Positions 18,677 to 27,339 of a stretch of DNA of 36,789 nucleotides are shown here, in pieces. Within the stretch, counting starts at the first letter, position 1. Each line of letters opens with the position of its first letter. The position numbers were made by a program, and so were the translations under genes. Origin of the DNA: an uncultured Bacteroidota bacterium (GTDB taxonomy: Bacteria; Bacteroidota; Bacteroidia; Flavobacteriales; Flavobacteriaceae); assembly GCA_902510475.1 (NCBI GenBank), contig CABXCC010000014.1, positions 1 to 36,789 on the forward strand, read 5' to 3'. The notes under the pieces are model-generated. The model saw only the letters and a list, made by a program, of their open reading frames with translations. It made no database searches and had not been told where the DNA came from.

Positions 18677-19705
18677 TTAGCTGGGAAGTTTTTGAATGTT
18701 TTTTTGGATAATTAGCCTACTTATTTTTCCATTATACATTGGAAATGAGTCTATTGAGAAAATATTTTTTGGTATTTCATATTGATTTAAATTAACAAAA
18801 GACTCTCTACAATTTTCTGGGATATTTTTTTCAAATACCAAAACAACCTTTTGCCCTAAAACCTCGTCACTAATCGATGAAATAATTAATCTATTAGAGA
18901 AAAACTTTGACAATTTAATTTCAATCTCTTCTGGATTAATCTTAATGCCACCAGAGTTTATTATGAAATCTTTTCTGCCTATCCAACTAAATTGTTTAGA
19001 TGAATGAAGTGTTACAACATCATTTGTTTTAATTAATTCTGAAGACAGGTGTTGTGTATTAATAGCTAAACAACCGTTAAACTCAAAAAACTCAACTCCA
19101 GGTAAAGCAGAAAATTTGTCCTCGTTCTTGGACAGACATCTAGCAGCAATGTGTGTAATTGTTTCAGTCATACCATAGGTTTCATAAACCTTTGATTCTA
19201 TTTTTAAAATTTTTTCTCTCAAATCATAGCTAACAGGACTACCCCCAACAATGACTGTTTTCACATACTTTATGTTATCTAAAGATTTTTCTAATTGCAT
19301 AGGGGTAAGGGCAATAAAATCATAAACAGAAGATATTTTTTTAATTGGCTCTGATGAAATAGGGAAAAAATTTAAATCCCATCCGATTACCATCGACCTC
19401 ACAAGCATCATTTTTCCTGCAATATATTCAATTGGGAGGCAATTTATAACTTTTGACCCCTGCGGTAATTCAAAGAATTTCGCTGTTAATCTTGCAGAGG
19501 AGATCATGTCTTTCTTTTTTAGGCTTATGGATTTAGGGGAGCCTGTTGAGCCAGATGTTTTAACAATGATAAATTCATTACCATCAAACCATGAGGTTAA
19601 AAAATCATGATAAGGTTTATTGTTTTTAAAATGGGAAACTAAACTCTTTTGAGAATAAGAGATCCCGTCAAGTTTAAAATTTGTATTTATTAAATCTTTT
19701 GTCAA
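18677..19705 (-). CDS. menE: o-succinylbenzoate-CoA ligase (MenE)
   Basis: The enzyme activates o-succinylbenzoate with ATP and CoA to o-succinylbenzoyl-CoA. It is an AMP-forming adenylating enzyme: the P-loop-like VKTSGSTGSPKSISLKK (about 52-68), the YETYGMTET core motif, the IGRKDFIINSGGIKINPEEIE hinge region (shown in part by GRKDFIINSGG) and the C-terminal Lys in NGKISR are visible. At 342 residues it is shorter than proteobacterial MenE (about 450), which is usual for Bacteroidota. The start is a TTG at 19705, overlapping the menC stop by 4 bp (TTGA); no ATG lies before the ATP-binding motif, so TTG is the only plausible start. It is the last gene of the menaquinone operon. Confidence 0.93.
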   Translation of the reverse strand: MTKDLINTNFKLDGISYSQKSLVSHFKNNKPYHDFLTSWFDGNEFIIVKTSGSTGSPKSISLKKKDMISSARLTAKFFELPQGSKVINCLPIEYIAGKMMLVRSMVIGWDLNFFPISSEPIKKISSVYDFIALTPMQLEKSLDNIKYVKTVIVGGSPVSYDLREKILKIESKVYETYGMTETITHIAARCLSKNEDKFSALPGVEFFEFNGCLAINTQHLSSELIKTNDVVTLHSSKQFSWIGRKDFIINSGGIKINPEEIEIKLSKFFSNRLIISSISDEVLGQKVVLVFEKNIPENCRESFVNLNQYEIPKNIFSIDSFPMYNGKISRLIIQKNIQKLPS

Positions 19706-20754
19706 ATGTTCTTATTGAAAAAATTTAAATCCCAGCTTTTATCATTTTTTAGAAATAATTCATCTACTTCTATATACAAGGGAGACTGAATATTATTAGA
19801 AAATAACATACCAGTCCCTAAGCCTTGCCTTAGATTATTTTCTTTTGTAGCAACCCATTGAGCAATAGCATTTAAACCTACATTGCTTTCAAGGGCGCTA
19901 GTTGCCCACCATTTGATATTTCTTTTTTCAGCAAAATAAATCCACTCGTTTGAATCCATAAACCCACCAAGTAAGCTTGGTTTTAATATTAAAAAATGAG
20001 GTTTAATAGTATCTAATAATTTTTCTCTTTCTGAGCTTAAATTAACACCAATAAGTTCTTCATCCAAGGCAATTGGTAAGGGAGATAATTCACAAATTTT
20101 TGCCATCTCACTGAATTGTTTTGGTTTTATTGGCTGTTCGATAGAGTGAATTGAAAAATCACTAAGTCTTTTTAATTTTTCTAAAGCAGTCTCGTTAGCA
20201 AAGGCACCGTTTGCATCCAATCTTATTTCTAAGTCTTTTTTATTAAATTCTTTTCTTAAATTTTTTAGTAAGTTGATTTCACTTTCAAATTCAAGGGATC
20301 CAACTTTTAATTTTAAACAATTAAAGCCATTATCTAATTTGCTTTTTATTTGTTTTTTCATAAATGCAATTTCACCCATCCATATCAGTCCATTAATTGG
20401 GATCCCTTTTTGATTATTGCTAAAATCTGAATTAAATAAATGGAACGGTTCATCAAGCCCCTCTATACCTTTATGTGCAGTTTCTATTGCAAATTTAATG
20501 GCTGGAAATTGGTTATAACTTTTGAAATTTATCTGCTCACCTGTTGATATATCATTGCAAACTTGTTTTAGTTTTAATTCAATTTCATGAATATTATCTA
20601 AACTTAATCCTGGAATTATACTGCATTCACCAATCCCGTAACTTTTTGCGTCCCTTAAAATTAGAAACCAGCTATCTTTTTTTGAAAGAACATTCCTTGA
20701 TGTTTTTCCAGGTAAAATAAAATTTAAAGTATGTTTAAAAAAACTTGCTTTCAT
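19702..20754 (-). CDS. menC: o-succinylbenzoate synthase (MenC)
   Basis: MenC dehydrates SHCHC to o-succinylbenzoate. This 350-residue protein has the enolase-superfamily arrangement: K148-L-K150 on one side of the barrel, metal ligands D180 (RLDANGAF), E206 (SIEQPI) and D231 (ALDEEL), and K258 (LILKPSLLGG) on the other side. The N-terminal capping domain is recognisable (GIGECSIIPGL). The start ATG at 20754 overlaps the end of menA by 20 bp and the stop overlaps menE by 4 bp, so translation is likely coupled. All catalytic residues expected for an active OSBS are present. Confidence 0.95.
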   Translation of the reverse strand: MKASFFKHTLNFILPGKTSRNVLSKKDSWFLILRDAKSYGIGECSIIPGLSLDNIHEIELKLKQVCNDISTGEQINFKSYNQFPAIKFAIETAHKGIEGLDEPFHLFNSDFSNNQKGIPINGLIWMGEIAFMKKQIKSKLDNGFNCLKLKVGSLEFESEINLLKNLRKEFNKKDLEIRLDANGAFANETALEKLKRLSDFSIHSIEQPIKPKQFSEMAKICELSPLPIALDEELIGVNLSSEREKLLDTIKPHFLILKPSLLGGFMDSNEWIYFAEKRNIKWWATSALESNVGLNAIAQWVATKENNLRQGLGTGMLFSNNIQSPLYIEVDELFLKNDKSWDLNFFNKNI

Positions 20755-21712
20755 TAATTAGAAAAATAGCAATTAGAATTGAATATAAAAATACAGATAA
20801 TGCAAGTTGTTTTAACAAAGGTCTAAACTCATCTGGGTTTTTTGCAAAATAAACCTTAATTAAGTGAAATATGAAAGGGATTAGAGATAGAATAATCAAA
20901 AAATGATTATATGATATTTCAAAATTTTCCATTTTATTTTCGGTTTTACAAGTCACATAATCATAGATTGAAAATTGATTACTCCAAATAATAGTTAGCG
21001 TTAAAGACAACACAATTAAAAAAAAATGATAATACTTTGAAAGCTTAAAACCTATCCGAGTTGGTATTGTTTTCTTCCTCATCTTTGTATCATTTTCAAT
21101 ATCTCTTATATTATTAAGGTTAAGTACTCCCACGCAAAGTAATCCTAAAGAAATTGCAATTGGCAGTAGGACAAAATCTAGTTTAAGGGTATATAAAAAA
21201 GATGAACCCATTACACTAATTAATCCAAAAAAAATAAAGACAAAAATATCACCAAATCCTTTGTATCCATAGGGTGATTTCCCCATAGTATATTTAATAG
21301 CAGCAACAACTGAAAAGATGGATAGAATCAAAAAAATTAGTAGTAAATAATAATTTGTTCCAAAAGAATATTTGATTAAAAAATAAGAAAGCGAAACAGA
21401 AATAAATATATTAATCAGTATTACTTTTTTTAATTCTGAGGGTGATATTTCCCCAGAAGCAATAGATCTCTTTGGGCCAATTCTATTATCATCGGTTCCT
21501 AAAATCCCATCGCCATAATCATTTGCAAAATTTGATAAAACTTGATAAGAAATTGCTGTAAGTAGTGCTAATATGAATATTATAATATCAAATTTTTGTA
21601 GAAAAAAAGAGTAAGAGGAGCCTATTATAATTCCAGAAATTGACAAAGGAATGGTTTCGAGTCTAGCAGCACTAATCCAGCTTTTTAATTTCTTTTTTGA
21701 GTTAATTTCCAA
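20735..21712 (-). CDS. menA: 1,4-dihydroxy-2-naphthoate polyprenyltransferase (MenA)
   Basis: MenA is the integral membrane UbiA-family prenyltransferase that joins DHNA to a polyprenyl chain to give demethylmenaquinone. The protein has about eight or nine hydrophobic segments and the two Asp-rich motifs: NFANDYGDGILGTDD near residue 60 and NNIRDIENDTKMRKKT near 200. Family members normally begin near SWISAARLETIPLS. No ATG precedes that block. I choose the TTG at 21712 (LEINSKKKLKSWI), 19 bp after the menB stop; the alternative TTG at 21778 would add 22 residues and overlap menB by 47 bp. The 3' end overlaps menC by 20 bp. Function is secure; the exact start is not. Confidence 0.92.
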   Translation of the reverse strand: MEINSKKKLKSWISAARLETIPLSISGIIIGSSYSFFLQKFDIIIFILALLTAISYQVLSNFANDYGDGILGTDDNRIGPKRSIASGEISPSELKKVILINIFISVSLSYFLIKYSFGTNYYLLLIFLILSIFSVVAAIKYTMGKSPYGYKGFGDIFVFIFFGLISVMGSSFLYTLKLDFVLLPIAISLGLLCVGVLNLNNIRDIENDTKMRKKTIPTRIGFKLSKYYHFFLIVLSLTLTIIWSNQFSIYDYVTCKTENKMENFEISYNHFLIILSLIPFIFHLIKVYFAKNPDEFRPLLKQLALSVFLYSILIAIFLINESKFF

Positions 21713-21731
21713 ATAAAATGATTTTATGAGT

Positions 21732-22550
21732 TTAAGGGAATTTTGGATATTTTTTAAAATTCGGATCTCTTTTTTCAAGAAATGCTTCTTTTCCTTCCTG
21801 AGCTTCTTCGGTTAAATAATATAACAAAGTAGCATCACCTGCCAACTGCATAAGCCCATGTTGTCCGTCAAGCTCAGCATTAAGGCTTCTCTTAATCATT
21901 CTTAGTGCTAAGGGACTTCTTTTTTGCATTATTGAACACCATTCCAATACCGTTTCTTCTAATTTTTCAAAAGGGACTACTTTATTAACCATTCCCATTC
22001 TTAAGGCTTCATCAGCAGAATATTGTTGACACAAAAACCAAATTTCTCTGGCTTTCTTTTGACCTACATGTCTTGCCAAATAAGAAGAGCCAAAACCTCC
22101 ATCAAAACTTCCAACTTTTGGCCCAGTTTGTCCAAAGATTGCATTATCGCTTGCAATTGTTAGATCACAAACCACATGTAAAACATGTCCACCGCCAATC
22201 GCATAGCCATTTACCATTGCAATGACAGGTTTTGGTAATTCTCTTATCTTTTTGTGAAGGTCCAGTACGTTTAATCTAGGGACACCATCATCTCCAATAT
22301 AACCTCCGGTACCCTTCACGTTCTGATCACCACCGCTACAAAAAGCCTTATTTCCGATTCCTGTAATAACAACTATATCAATGTCATTTCTTTCTCTGCA
22401 AATATCAAATGCATCAAGCATGTCATTATTGGTTTCTGGCCTAAAAGCATTATAAACTTTTGGTCTATTTATGGTAACTTTTGCCACTCCATTATAAAAC
22501 TCAAATTTTATATCTGTATATTTTTTTATTTCACTCCAAGATACATTCAT
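21732..22550 (-). CDS. menB: 1,4-dihydroxy-2-naphthoyl-CoA synthase (MenB)
   Basis: MenB closes the second ring of the naphthoquinone by an intramolecular Claisen condensation of o-succinylbenzoyl-CoA. The 272-residue crotonase-fold protein is highly conserved: [14 protein letters not shown] (28-40), CSGGDQ (71-76), the oxyanion-hole segment GYAIGGGH (115-122), and [13 protein letters not shown] (140-152). The GQTG form matches type I, bicarbonate-dependent MenB enzymes such as that of Escherichia coli. The C-terminus is the typical [14 protein letters not shown]. The ATG at 22550 lies 17 bp after the menD stop. Confidence 0.97.
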   Translation of the reverse strand: MNVSWSEIKKYTDIKFEFYNGVAKVTINRPKVYNAFRPETNNDMLDAFDICRERNDIDIVVITGIGNKAFCSGGDQNVKGTGGYIGDDGVPRLNVLDLHKKIRELPKPVIAMVNGYAIGGGHVLHVVCDLTIASDNAIFGQTGPKVGSFDGGFGSSYLARHVGQKKAREIWFLCQQYSADEALRMGMVNKVVPFEKLEETVLEWCSIMQKRSPLALRMIKRSLNAELDGQHGLMQLAGDATLLYYLTEEAQEGKEAFLEKRDPNFKKYPKFP

Positions 22551-22567
22551 ATTGATTATATGTTAAT

Positions 22568-24337
22568 TTATGATTTAGACAAATATCTAAAATAATCCTT
22601 TAAAATTTTTGCACTTTTTATGCCAGAAGTTTTTATTTCCAAAATCTTTGGTTTTTTAGATTTTCTAAAAAATGTTCTCATTGCAATATTAAGTCCAAAT
22701 TTGGTTGACACCCTATTGTAATTACAGTTAAACATTTTAGAAATATTTCTTGCAGATAAATTATGTTTAGTTTCTATAAATTCAGAAAAAATATCATTTT
22801 CCTTATGGCCTGGAAGTATTTTAAATATCCCACCTCCTTGATTATTTACTATTATTATTCTAAAATCCGGCTTGGTATAATTATTCCATAAAGCATTCAT
22901 GTCATAGAAAAAACTCAAATCACCCGTAACAAGTAAAACAGGAGAATTGTTATTTATTGAACTTCCTATTGCAGTTGATGTACTTCCGTCTATTCCACTA
23001 GTTCCTCTGTTGGCAAACATATTGTTTTGATTTCTTAAATCAAATAATTGAAAATATCTTATTGGTGTACTATTAGCAACTTGAATATCATATTTTTTCG
23101 GAATCCATTCTGATAAAGTCTCAAATACTTTTAAATCTGAATAATTTGCAATTTTGGTGAATCTTTCATGTAAGTTTTTTTTACTCAAATTTTGCCTATT
23201 CCATAAAACTGAATAATTTGATTTTTGAGATTTAATATTCATGTTTTCAAAGAATTTATCAGGGCTCATATTTAAATGCTCAACTCCTAAATAAAAAGAA
23301 TCATTACAAGAATTTTTTCCGATATGGAAATGTTTCTTTGCTTTAAAATTCCTTAAGAATAATTTTATTTTTTTTGAAATAATCATTCCACCCATTGTAA
23401 TAATTACATCTGGTGATAACTCTTCAAAAATCTCAGGTGAATCTTGTTGTAATTCTATGGGCCCAATTATGCGGTCAATATTTGAAATAAAAGACTCATT
23501 ATGAATATTTGAGGTGTGCTCCTTTAAAACAACCATAGATTTTAATGAGTTAATTTTCTCAATGGATTTATTTGATAAGATGTCGTTTTCAGCTACACCA
23601 ACTAAAATCAATATTCTTTTTTCTTTTTCAATTTCTTTATAAACCTCTGCTATTTTATTTTCAGAAATTAATGACTCCAGTAATTTTTTTCTGATATTAA
23701 TTGTTATTGATGGTGAACTAACAAAATCATATAAAGGCTCCTCCATGGGTATGTTTAGGTGTATAGGCTTGTTATTATTTATACAATTATTAAAGGCCTC
23801 TTCGATTATTAATTCATTATCGTTTTGTATTGATTTTTGTTTACTTAAAATTGAAGAAGCAGTTGATTTACCATCGATAATTTCTTGTTTGTTACTTTTA
23901 ATAATTTCCTCAGTTGAATGAGTACAATCTTGTTTTAATGTTTTTGAGTAAATTATATTTTTTTCAAAAACATTGTTTTGATTTATAGTTTGGCCATCAC
24001 CAATATTTAATTTATACGAAGGCCTGTCAGCAGATAAAATAATTAAAGGAATCTCACTATAATAAGCTTCTGCTATCGCGGGATAGTAATTTAATAAAGC
24101 GGATCCTGAAGTGCACACTAAAATTGTTGGTTCCTTTGACCTTTGTGACAATCCCAAAGCAAAAAAAGCAGCCGATCTTTCATCTACTATACTATAACAC
24201 TTGAAATTATTATTAGATGCAAATCCTATTGCCAAAGGCACATTTCTAGATCCTGGAGAAATTACAACATTAAAAAAGTTGAAATTTAAACAGGATAAAA
24301 TAAGGGATTGAGCAACAGGTATTACGGAGTACTTCAT
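22568..24337 (-). CDS. menD: SEPHCHC synthase (MenD), thiamine diphosphate-dependent
   Basis: MenD condenses isochorismate with 2-oxoglutarate to SEPHCHC. The protein has the conserved N-terminal VISPGSRNVPLAI, the cofactor-activating Glu in VDERSAAF (E53), FANRGTSGIDGS, and the ThDP motif starting TGDLSFFYDMNAL and ending VNNQGGG. I choose the ATG at 24337 (MKYSVIPVAQ), since the TTG three codons upstream would sit inside a perfect TAnnTTTG box. At 589 residues it is slightly longer than usual; a segment around residues 135-170 (Ser/Lys/Ile-rich) looks like an extra loop before the PIHLNIPMEEPLYD block. It is preceded by menF with a short gap. Confidence 0.95.
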   Translation of the reverse strand: MKYSVIPVAQSLILSCLNFNFFNVVISPGSRNVPLAIGFASNNNFKCYSIVDERSAAFFALGLSQRSKEPTILVCTSGSALLNYYPAIAEAYYSEIPLIILSADRPSYKLNIGDGQTINQNNVFEKNIIYSKTLKQDCTHSTEEIIKSNKQEIIDGKSTASSILSKQKSIQNDNELIIEEAFNNCINNNKPIHLNIPMEEPLYDFVSSPSITINIRKKLLESLISENKIAEVYKEIEKEKRILILVGVAENDILSNKSIEKINSLKSMVVLKEHTSNIHNESFISNIDRIIGPIELQQDSPEIFEELSPDVIITMGGMIISKKIKLFLRNFKAKKHFHIGKNSCNDSFYLGVEHLNMSPDKFFENMNIKSQKSNYSVLWNRQNLSKKNLHERFTKIANYSDLKVFETLSEWIPKKYDIQVANSTPIRYFQLFDLRNQNNMFANRGTSGIDGSTSTAIGSSINNNSPVLLVTGDLSFFYDMNALWNNYTKPDFRIIIVNNQGGGIFKILPGHKENDIFSEFIETKHNLSARNISKMFNCNYNRVSTKFGLNIAMRTFFRKSKKPKILEIKTSGIKSAKILKDYFRYLSKS

Positions 24338-24343
24338 TTCAAG

Positions 24344-24351
24344 CAAATTTA
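24344..24351 (-). promoter_or_regulatory. Putative internal -7 promoter box upstream of menD
   Basis: The minus strand reads TAAATTTG, a perfect match to TAnnTTTG, ending 6 bases before the menD ATG and just after the menF stop. If active it would give an mRNA with almost no leader and let menDBACE be transcribed apart from ubiE-menF. No -33 TTG at the ideal distance was recognised, so it may be chance. Confidence 0.4.
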
Positions 24352-24364
24352 CTAAATATATGTC

Positions 24365-25390
24365 TTAAACTTCATGAAATACGTTAAGCATTATTTGAGA
24401 TTTATTAATGATTTCATTCCATTCATCGATCGGATTGCTTTCTTTAGTTATTCCTCCGCCAACGTAAAGCGTTAGATCATTATTAAGAATTTTAGCACAT
24501 CTAATATTAACATAAATATCACAATCATAATTATCAATAAAACCAAGATATCCGGTATAATATGATCTGTCATAATCTTCAAAATTATTTATATACTTTA
24601 TTGCTAAATCCTTTGGGGTTCCCGCAACAGCTGGAGTTGGATGAAGCTTATTGATTAAAACTGTGGACTGATGATTTGTTTTGGCTTTTAATAATGTTTT
24701 CAAGTGATATAAAGTGCCTGCCTTTACAGTTTGTAATACTCCAATTTCTAAATCACTACACGACCCTTTTAAATCTTTAATTATTTGTTCCTCAACTATT
24801 TTTTGCTCCCTAAATTCTTTGTCACTCCATGTCTGGTTAAGATCCTTTTTTGTTGCCGCAAGCGCACATGTTGTTAGGGATCCTTTTTCTGTAGAGATTA
24901 ATTTTTCTGGTGATGCCCCTGTCCAAATACCGATGTTAGGGTCATAAAAAAAATAACAAAAAGCATCATGGTTTAACTGAATTAACTTTTTAAAATAATC
25001 CACATATTTTTTAGAATCTATGCTTAAATTAAAAGTTGATGAGCAGACTACTTTTTCTAAATCTGTAGAATTAATTTGATTTATTGCATTCTCAATGGAT
25101 TCAATATATGATTTTCTTTTTTTTGAAAAATTATCAATTTTAATATTTGAATTCATTTCAAATCTTCTATCTAAATAAAATTCAGTCTCTGTTATTTTGG
25201 AGGGAGTTAAGATTAATCCTTTGGAGTCATGATTAAAAGGCATAAATAAAAAACCCTTCTCCTTATTTATTGCATTTAAAGATAAATAAGAAACATTTCC
25301 CTGCCAGCAAGTTATTTTATTATGACTAGGTTTTTTAAAAACGACAAAGGGGTCTTTATTTTTAAGTAAAAAATTAAATTCAGAAATCAT
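24365..25390 (-). CDS. menF: Isochorismate synthase (MenF/EntC-type)
   Basis: The enzyme converts chorismate to isochorismate, the committed step of menaquinone synthesis. The C-terminal chorismate-binding domain is clear: LEKVVCSSTF with the active-site Lys (about 108-117), GIWTGASPEKLIS, TCALAATKK, LHPTPAVAGTPKDLA, DRSYYTGYLGFID and DIYVNIRCAKI, ending in the ITKESNPIDEWNE block. The 341-residue length is short for MenF, with a reduced N-terminal region, as seen in other Bacteroidota. The start codon overlaps the ubiE stop by 4 bp. A hotdog thioesterase often found between ubiE and menF in related bacteria is absent here. Confidence 0.93.
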   Translation of the reverse strand: MISEFNFLLKNKDPFVVFKKPSHNKITCWQGNVSYLSLNAINKEKGFLFMPFNHDSKGLILTPSKITETEFYLDRRFEMNSNIKIDNFSKKRKSYIESIENAINQINSTDLEKVVCSSTFNLSIDSKKYVDYFKKLIQLNHDAFCYFFYDPNIGIWTGASPEKLISTEKGSLTTCALAATKKDLNQTWSDKEFREQKIVEEQIIKDLKGSCSDLEIGVLQTVKAGTLYHLKTLLKAKTNHQSTVLINKLHPTPAVAGTPKDLAIKYINNFEDYDRSYYTGYLGFIDNYDCDIYVNIRCAKILNNDLTLYVGGGITKESNPIDEWNEIINKSQIMLNVFHEV

Positions 25391-26106
25391 TTTGTTGCAA
25401 TATAAATTGTGGAAGAACCGAATAATTTAGGATTTATTTGAACCTTTTTAAAACCAACTGATTTTAATATTTTTCCGAATGCCTCTCCACACGGAAAAGC
25501 TTCAGCAGAATTTAACAAATAGTTGTACGCTGAGATATCCTTCGAAAATAAACGGGCCATTAAAGGAATATAAGTTCTAGTAAATATGGAATAGAACAAT
25601 TTCATAATTTTATTTTCTGGGACCGAAGTCTCAAGTATAATAAGTGTACCTTTTTCATTTAAGATCCTAAAGCTTTCCTTTAATCCCTTTTGTAAATCTT
25701 GAAAATTTCTAACACCAAATCCAATTGTTACTAGGTCAAAGTAATTGTCTTTGAAATTCAAATTTTCAGCATCTCCTGTTTGTAAACTCACGGATTCACT
25801 TAGTTTCATTTTTGATATTTTTTCTCTACCAACATTAAGCATTTTTTCAGAAATATCTACCCCGGTCACTTTACAATCTGAAATACTTCCTAGATTAATT
25901 GCAATGTCTGCAGTTCCAGTTGCAATATCAAGTGCATTTTTAGGCTTGAGCTTTTTGGCAATACTCAGAATATTTTTCTTCCACCTCTTGTGATTATTAA
26001 ATGTCATAATTCCGTTAAGCAAATCATATTCAAAGGATATTGAGTCGAACATTTTTTCAACTTGATTTTTTTTTGAGCTTTGAGATTTTTGATTCGGTTT
26101 CAACAT
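25387..26106 (-). CDS. ubiE: Demethylmenaquinone methyltransferase (UbiE/MenG)
   Basis: This SAM-dependent class I methyltransferase carries out the last step of menaquinone synthesis, C-methylation of the naphthoquinone ring. Key features in the 239 residues are FDSISFEYDLLNGIMTF near the N-terminus, the SAM-binding motif I ALDIATGTADIAINLG (about 59-74), GDAENLNFKDNYFDLVTIGF, and the family ending with SAEAFPCGEAFGKILKSVGF. It is the first gene of the operon; its 3' end overlaps menF by 4 bp. A -7 box lies 16 bases before the ATG. Confidence 0.95.
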   Translation of the reverse strand: MLKPNQKSQSSKKNQVEKMFDSISFEYDLLNGIMTFNNHKRWKKNILSIAKKLKPKNALDIATGTADIAINLGSISDCKVTGVDISEKMLNVGREKISKMKLSESVSLQTGDAENLNFKDNYFDLVTIGFGVRNFQDLQKGLKESFRILNEKGTLIILETSVPENKIMKLFYSIFTRTYIPLMARLFSKDISAYNYLLNSAEAFPCGEAFGKILKSVGFKKVQINPKLFGSSTIYIATK

Positions 26107-26122
26107 GAATATTTTGACAGTG

Positions 26123-26130
26123 CAAATCTA
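26123..26130 (-). promoter_or_regulatory. Putative -7 promoter box of the menaquinone operon
   Basis: The minus strand reads TAGATTTG (consensus TAnnTTTG), ending 16 bases before the ubiE ATG in the divergent intergenic region. It likely drives ubiE-menFDBACE. Confidence 0.6.
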
Positions 26131-26198
26131 ACGATTAATGTAGATTAACTTTAATATTTAATTAACAATAATCATGCTTAAAATCGATGATTAGATTA

Positions 26199-26206
26199 TA
26201 GATTTG
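26199..26206 (+). promoter_or_regulatory. Putative -7 promoter box of the outer-membrane barrel gene
   Basis: TAGATTTG matches TAnnTTTG and ends 14 bases before the ATG at 26221. It is divergent from the menaquinone promoter about 70 bp away and has the identical octamer. Confidence 0.6.
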
Positions 26207-26220
26207 TAAAAAAGCTAGAA

Positions 26221-26871
26221 ATGAGATATTTTTTAATTCCATTATTTATACTATTATTCACTAAAGCCTATGGCCAAGATGTTCAGCCAGTAGAAGTAAT
26301 AAAATCTGATAGACAGGTAACAGAACTTTTGGATGAACTTGGAAATCATGAAATAAAACTAGATGTGATTGATTTTTTGACGCAGCCTGCTCTTAATATT
26401 GGATATGAAAAAATAAACGATCCTTATTCTTCTTTTGGAGCAGATGTGTTTGTAAACTTTAATGATAATAATTCATCTTACTCTTGGTCGGCAAAATTTT
26501 CATTGAATCCTTATTATAGATTTTATTTTTTAAATAAAACTGATTTCGGTGGTGAGGGATATTTTGCAGAACTATTCATTAAATTTTCAAATATAGAATT
26601 CGGTAGAGAAACATACTATTATGATCCAATGCCTAATGAGCCCTATTCAATGTCTGAAGAAATAAAAGCGTGGGATATTGCGCCTGGCTTTGGAGTAGGG
26701 AGAAAATGGGTTAACAAAAAAGGGTGGACTTTTGAATACATGGTTGGAGTAGGAAGATTCTTATTTGCTGAAGACGGGAATGATGATTGTATAAACTGTG
26801 GCTATAGCGTGGATGACAATAGGCCTGAAGCTACTTTTAAAGGGGGTATTTCAATCGGTAAAAGATTCTGA
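26221..26871 (+). CDS. Predicted outer-membrane beta-barrel protein (DUF3575-like)
   Basis: The 216-residue protein has a cleavable signal peptide (cleavage after TKAYG-Q19) and alternating amphipathic strands ending in F (GGISIGKRF), a typical outer-membrane barrel ending. Segments such as QPALNIGYEKINDPYSSFG, FSLNPYYRFYF and WDIAPGFGVGRKWVNKKGW resemble the DUF3575 barrel family common in flavobacteria. A disordered acidic loop with two cysteines (DDCINCG) lies before the last strands. The transported substrate, if any, is unknown. It is monocistronic, divergent from ubiE and convergent with the following lipoprotein gene. Confidence 0.8.
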   Translation: MRYFLIPLFILLFTKAYGQDVQPVEVIKSDRQVTELLDELGNHEIKLDVIDFLTQPALNIGYEKINDPYSSFGADVFVNFNDNNSSYSWSAKFSLNPYYRFYFLNKTDFGGEGYFAELFIKFSNIEFGRETYYYDPMPNEPYSMSEEIKAWDIAPGFGVGRKWVNKKGWTFEYMVGVGRFLFAEDGNDDCINCGYSVDDNRPEATFKGGISIGKRF

Positions 26872-26889
26872 TTTTTTCCTTCTTGAGTG

Positions 26890-27285
26890 CTACTGACAAT
26901 TAGAACTTAACCTCCAAAATTTAGCACCATTTTCATTAAGCATTACGCCCCCGTCACATTCAAATGTAACAATCACTTGTATTCCTTCAATAATTAAAGA
27001 ATATCCATCGTATTCATAGGACTCTGTTCCTGGAATTCTGTCTGTAGCATCTAATGCATTAAAGTCGTCATCAGTACACTGATCTGGCCAACAATCTGGA
27101 TAAGATGTATATCTAAGACCATCATCATCATATTCATACATTGTGTTTGCTTGTGTTCTATCATCAGGATCAGGAGACCATAACCATTTACCTTCAATTG
27201 AATAATAAGGTGCCGGCAAATTAGTATCCTCTTCGCAGGAAACCAGTGCAAAAAAGGCAAATAATATTATGTACAAGTTTCTCAT
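26890..27285 (-). CDS. Small acidic lipoprotein, lipocalin-like, unknown function
   Basis: The 131-residue product has a lipoprotein signal with lipobox L-V-S-C17. The mature part is acidic and rich in Tyr, Asp and Cys. The motif SIEGKWLWSPDPDDRT followed by short strands (YSLIIEGIQVIVTF) and the ending AKFWRLSSNCQ resembles the small lipocalin-like lipoproteins of flavobacteria, with GxW near the start of the barrel. Four cysteines in the mature part may form disulfides. No partner or function can be read from context; its promoter region carries a GC-alternating palindrome. Confidence 0.7.
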   Translation of the reverse strand: MRNLYIILFAFFALVSCEEDTNLPAPYYSIEGKWLWSPDPDDRTQANTMYEYDDDGLRYTSYPDCWPDQCTDDDFNALDATDRIPGTESYEYDGYSLIIEGIQVIVTFECDGGVMLNENGAKFWRLSSNCQ

Positions 27286-27298
27286 GAATAATTTTTCT

Positions 27299-27306
27299 CA
27301 AATATA
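27299..27306 (-). promoter_or_regulatory. Putative -7 promoter box of the 26890-27285 lipoprotein gene
   Basis: The minus strand reads TATATTTG, a perfect TAnnTTTG match, ending 13 bases before the ATG. Confidence 0.6.
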
Positions 27307-27316
27307 AGAAAATAAA

Positions 27317-27330
27317 CTATGCGCGCATAG
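27317..27330 (-). promoter_or_regulatory. 14-bp perfect palindrome, candidate operator
   Basis: ctatgcgcgcatag is a perfect inverted repeat and an alternating pyrimidine-purine tract in otherwise AT-rich DNA. It is 10 bp upstream of the -7 box TATATTTG of the lipoprotein gene, between where the -33 and -7 elements would bind, so a bound regulator would block or assist polymerase. A related element stands before the Kazal lipoprotein gene. Confidence 0.45.
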
Positions 27331-27339
27331 CAAATAATC

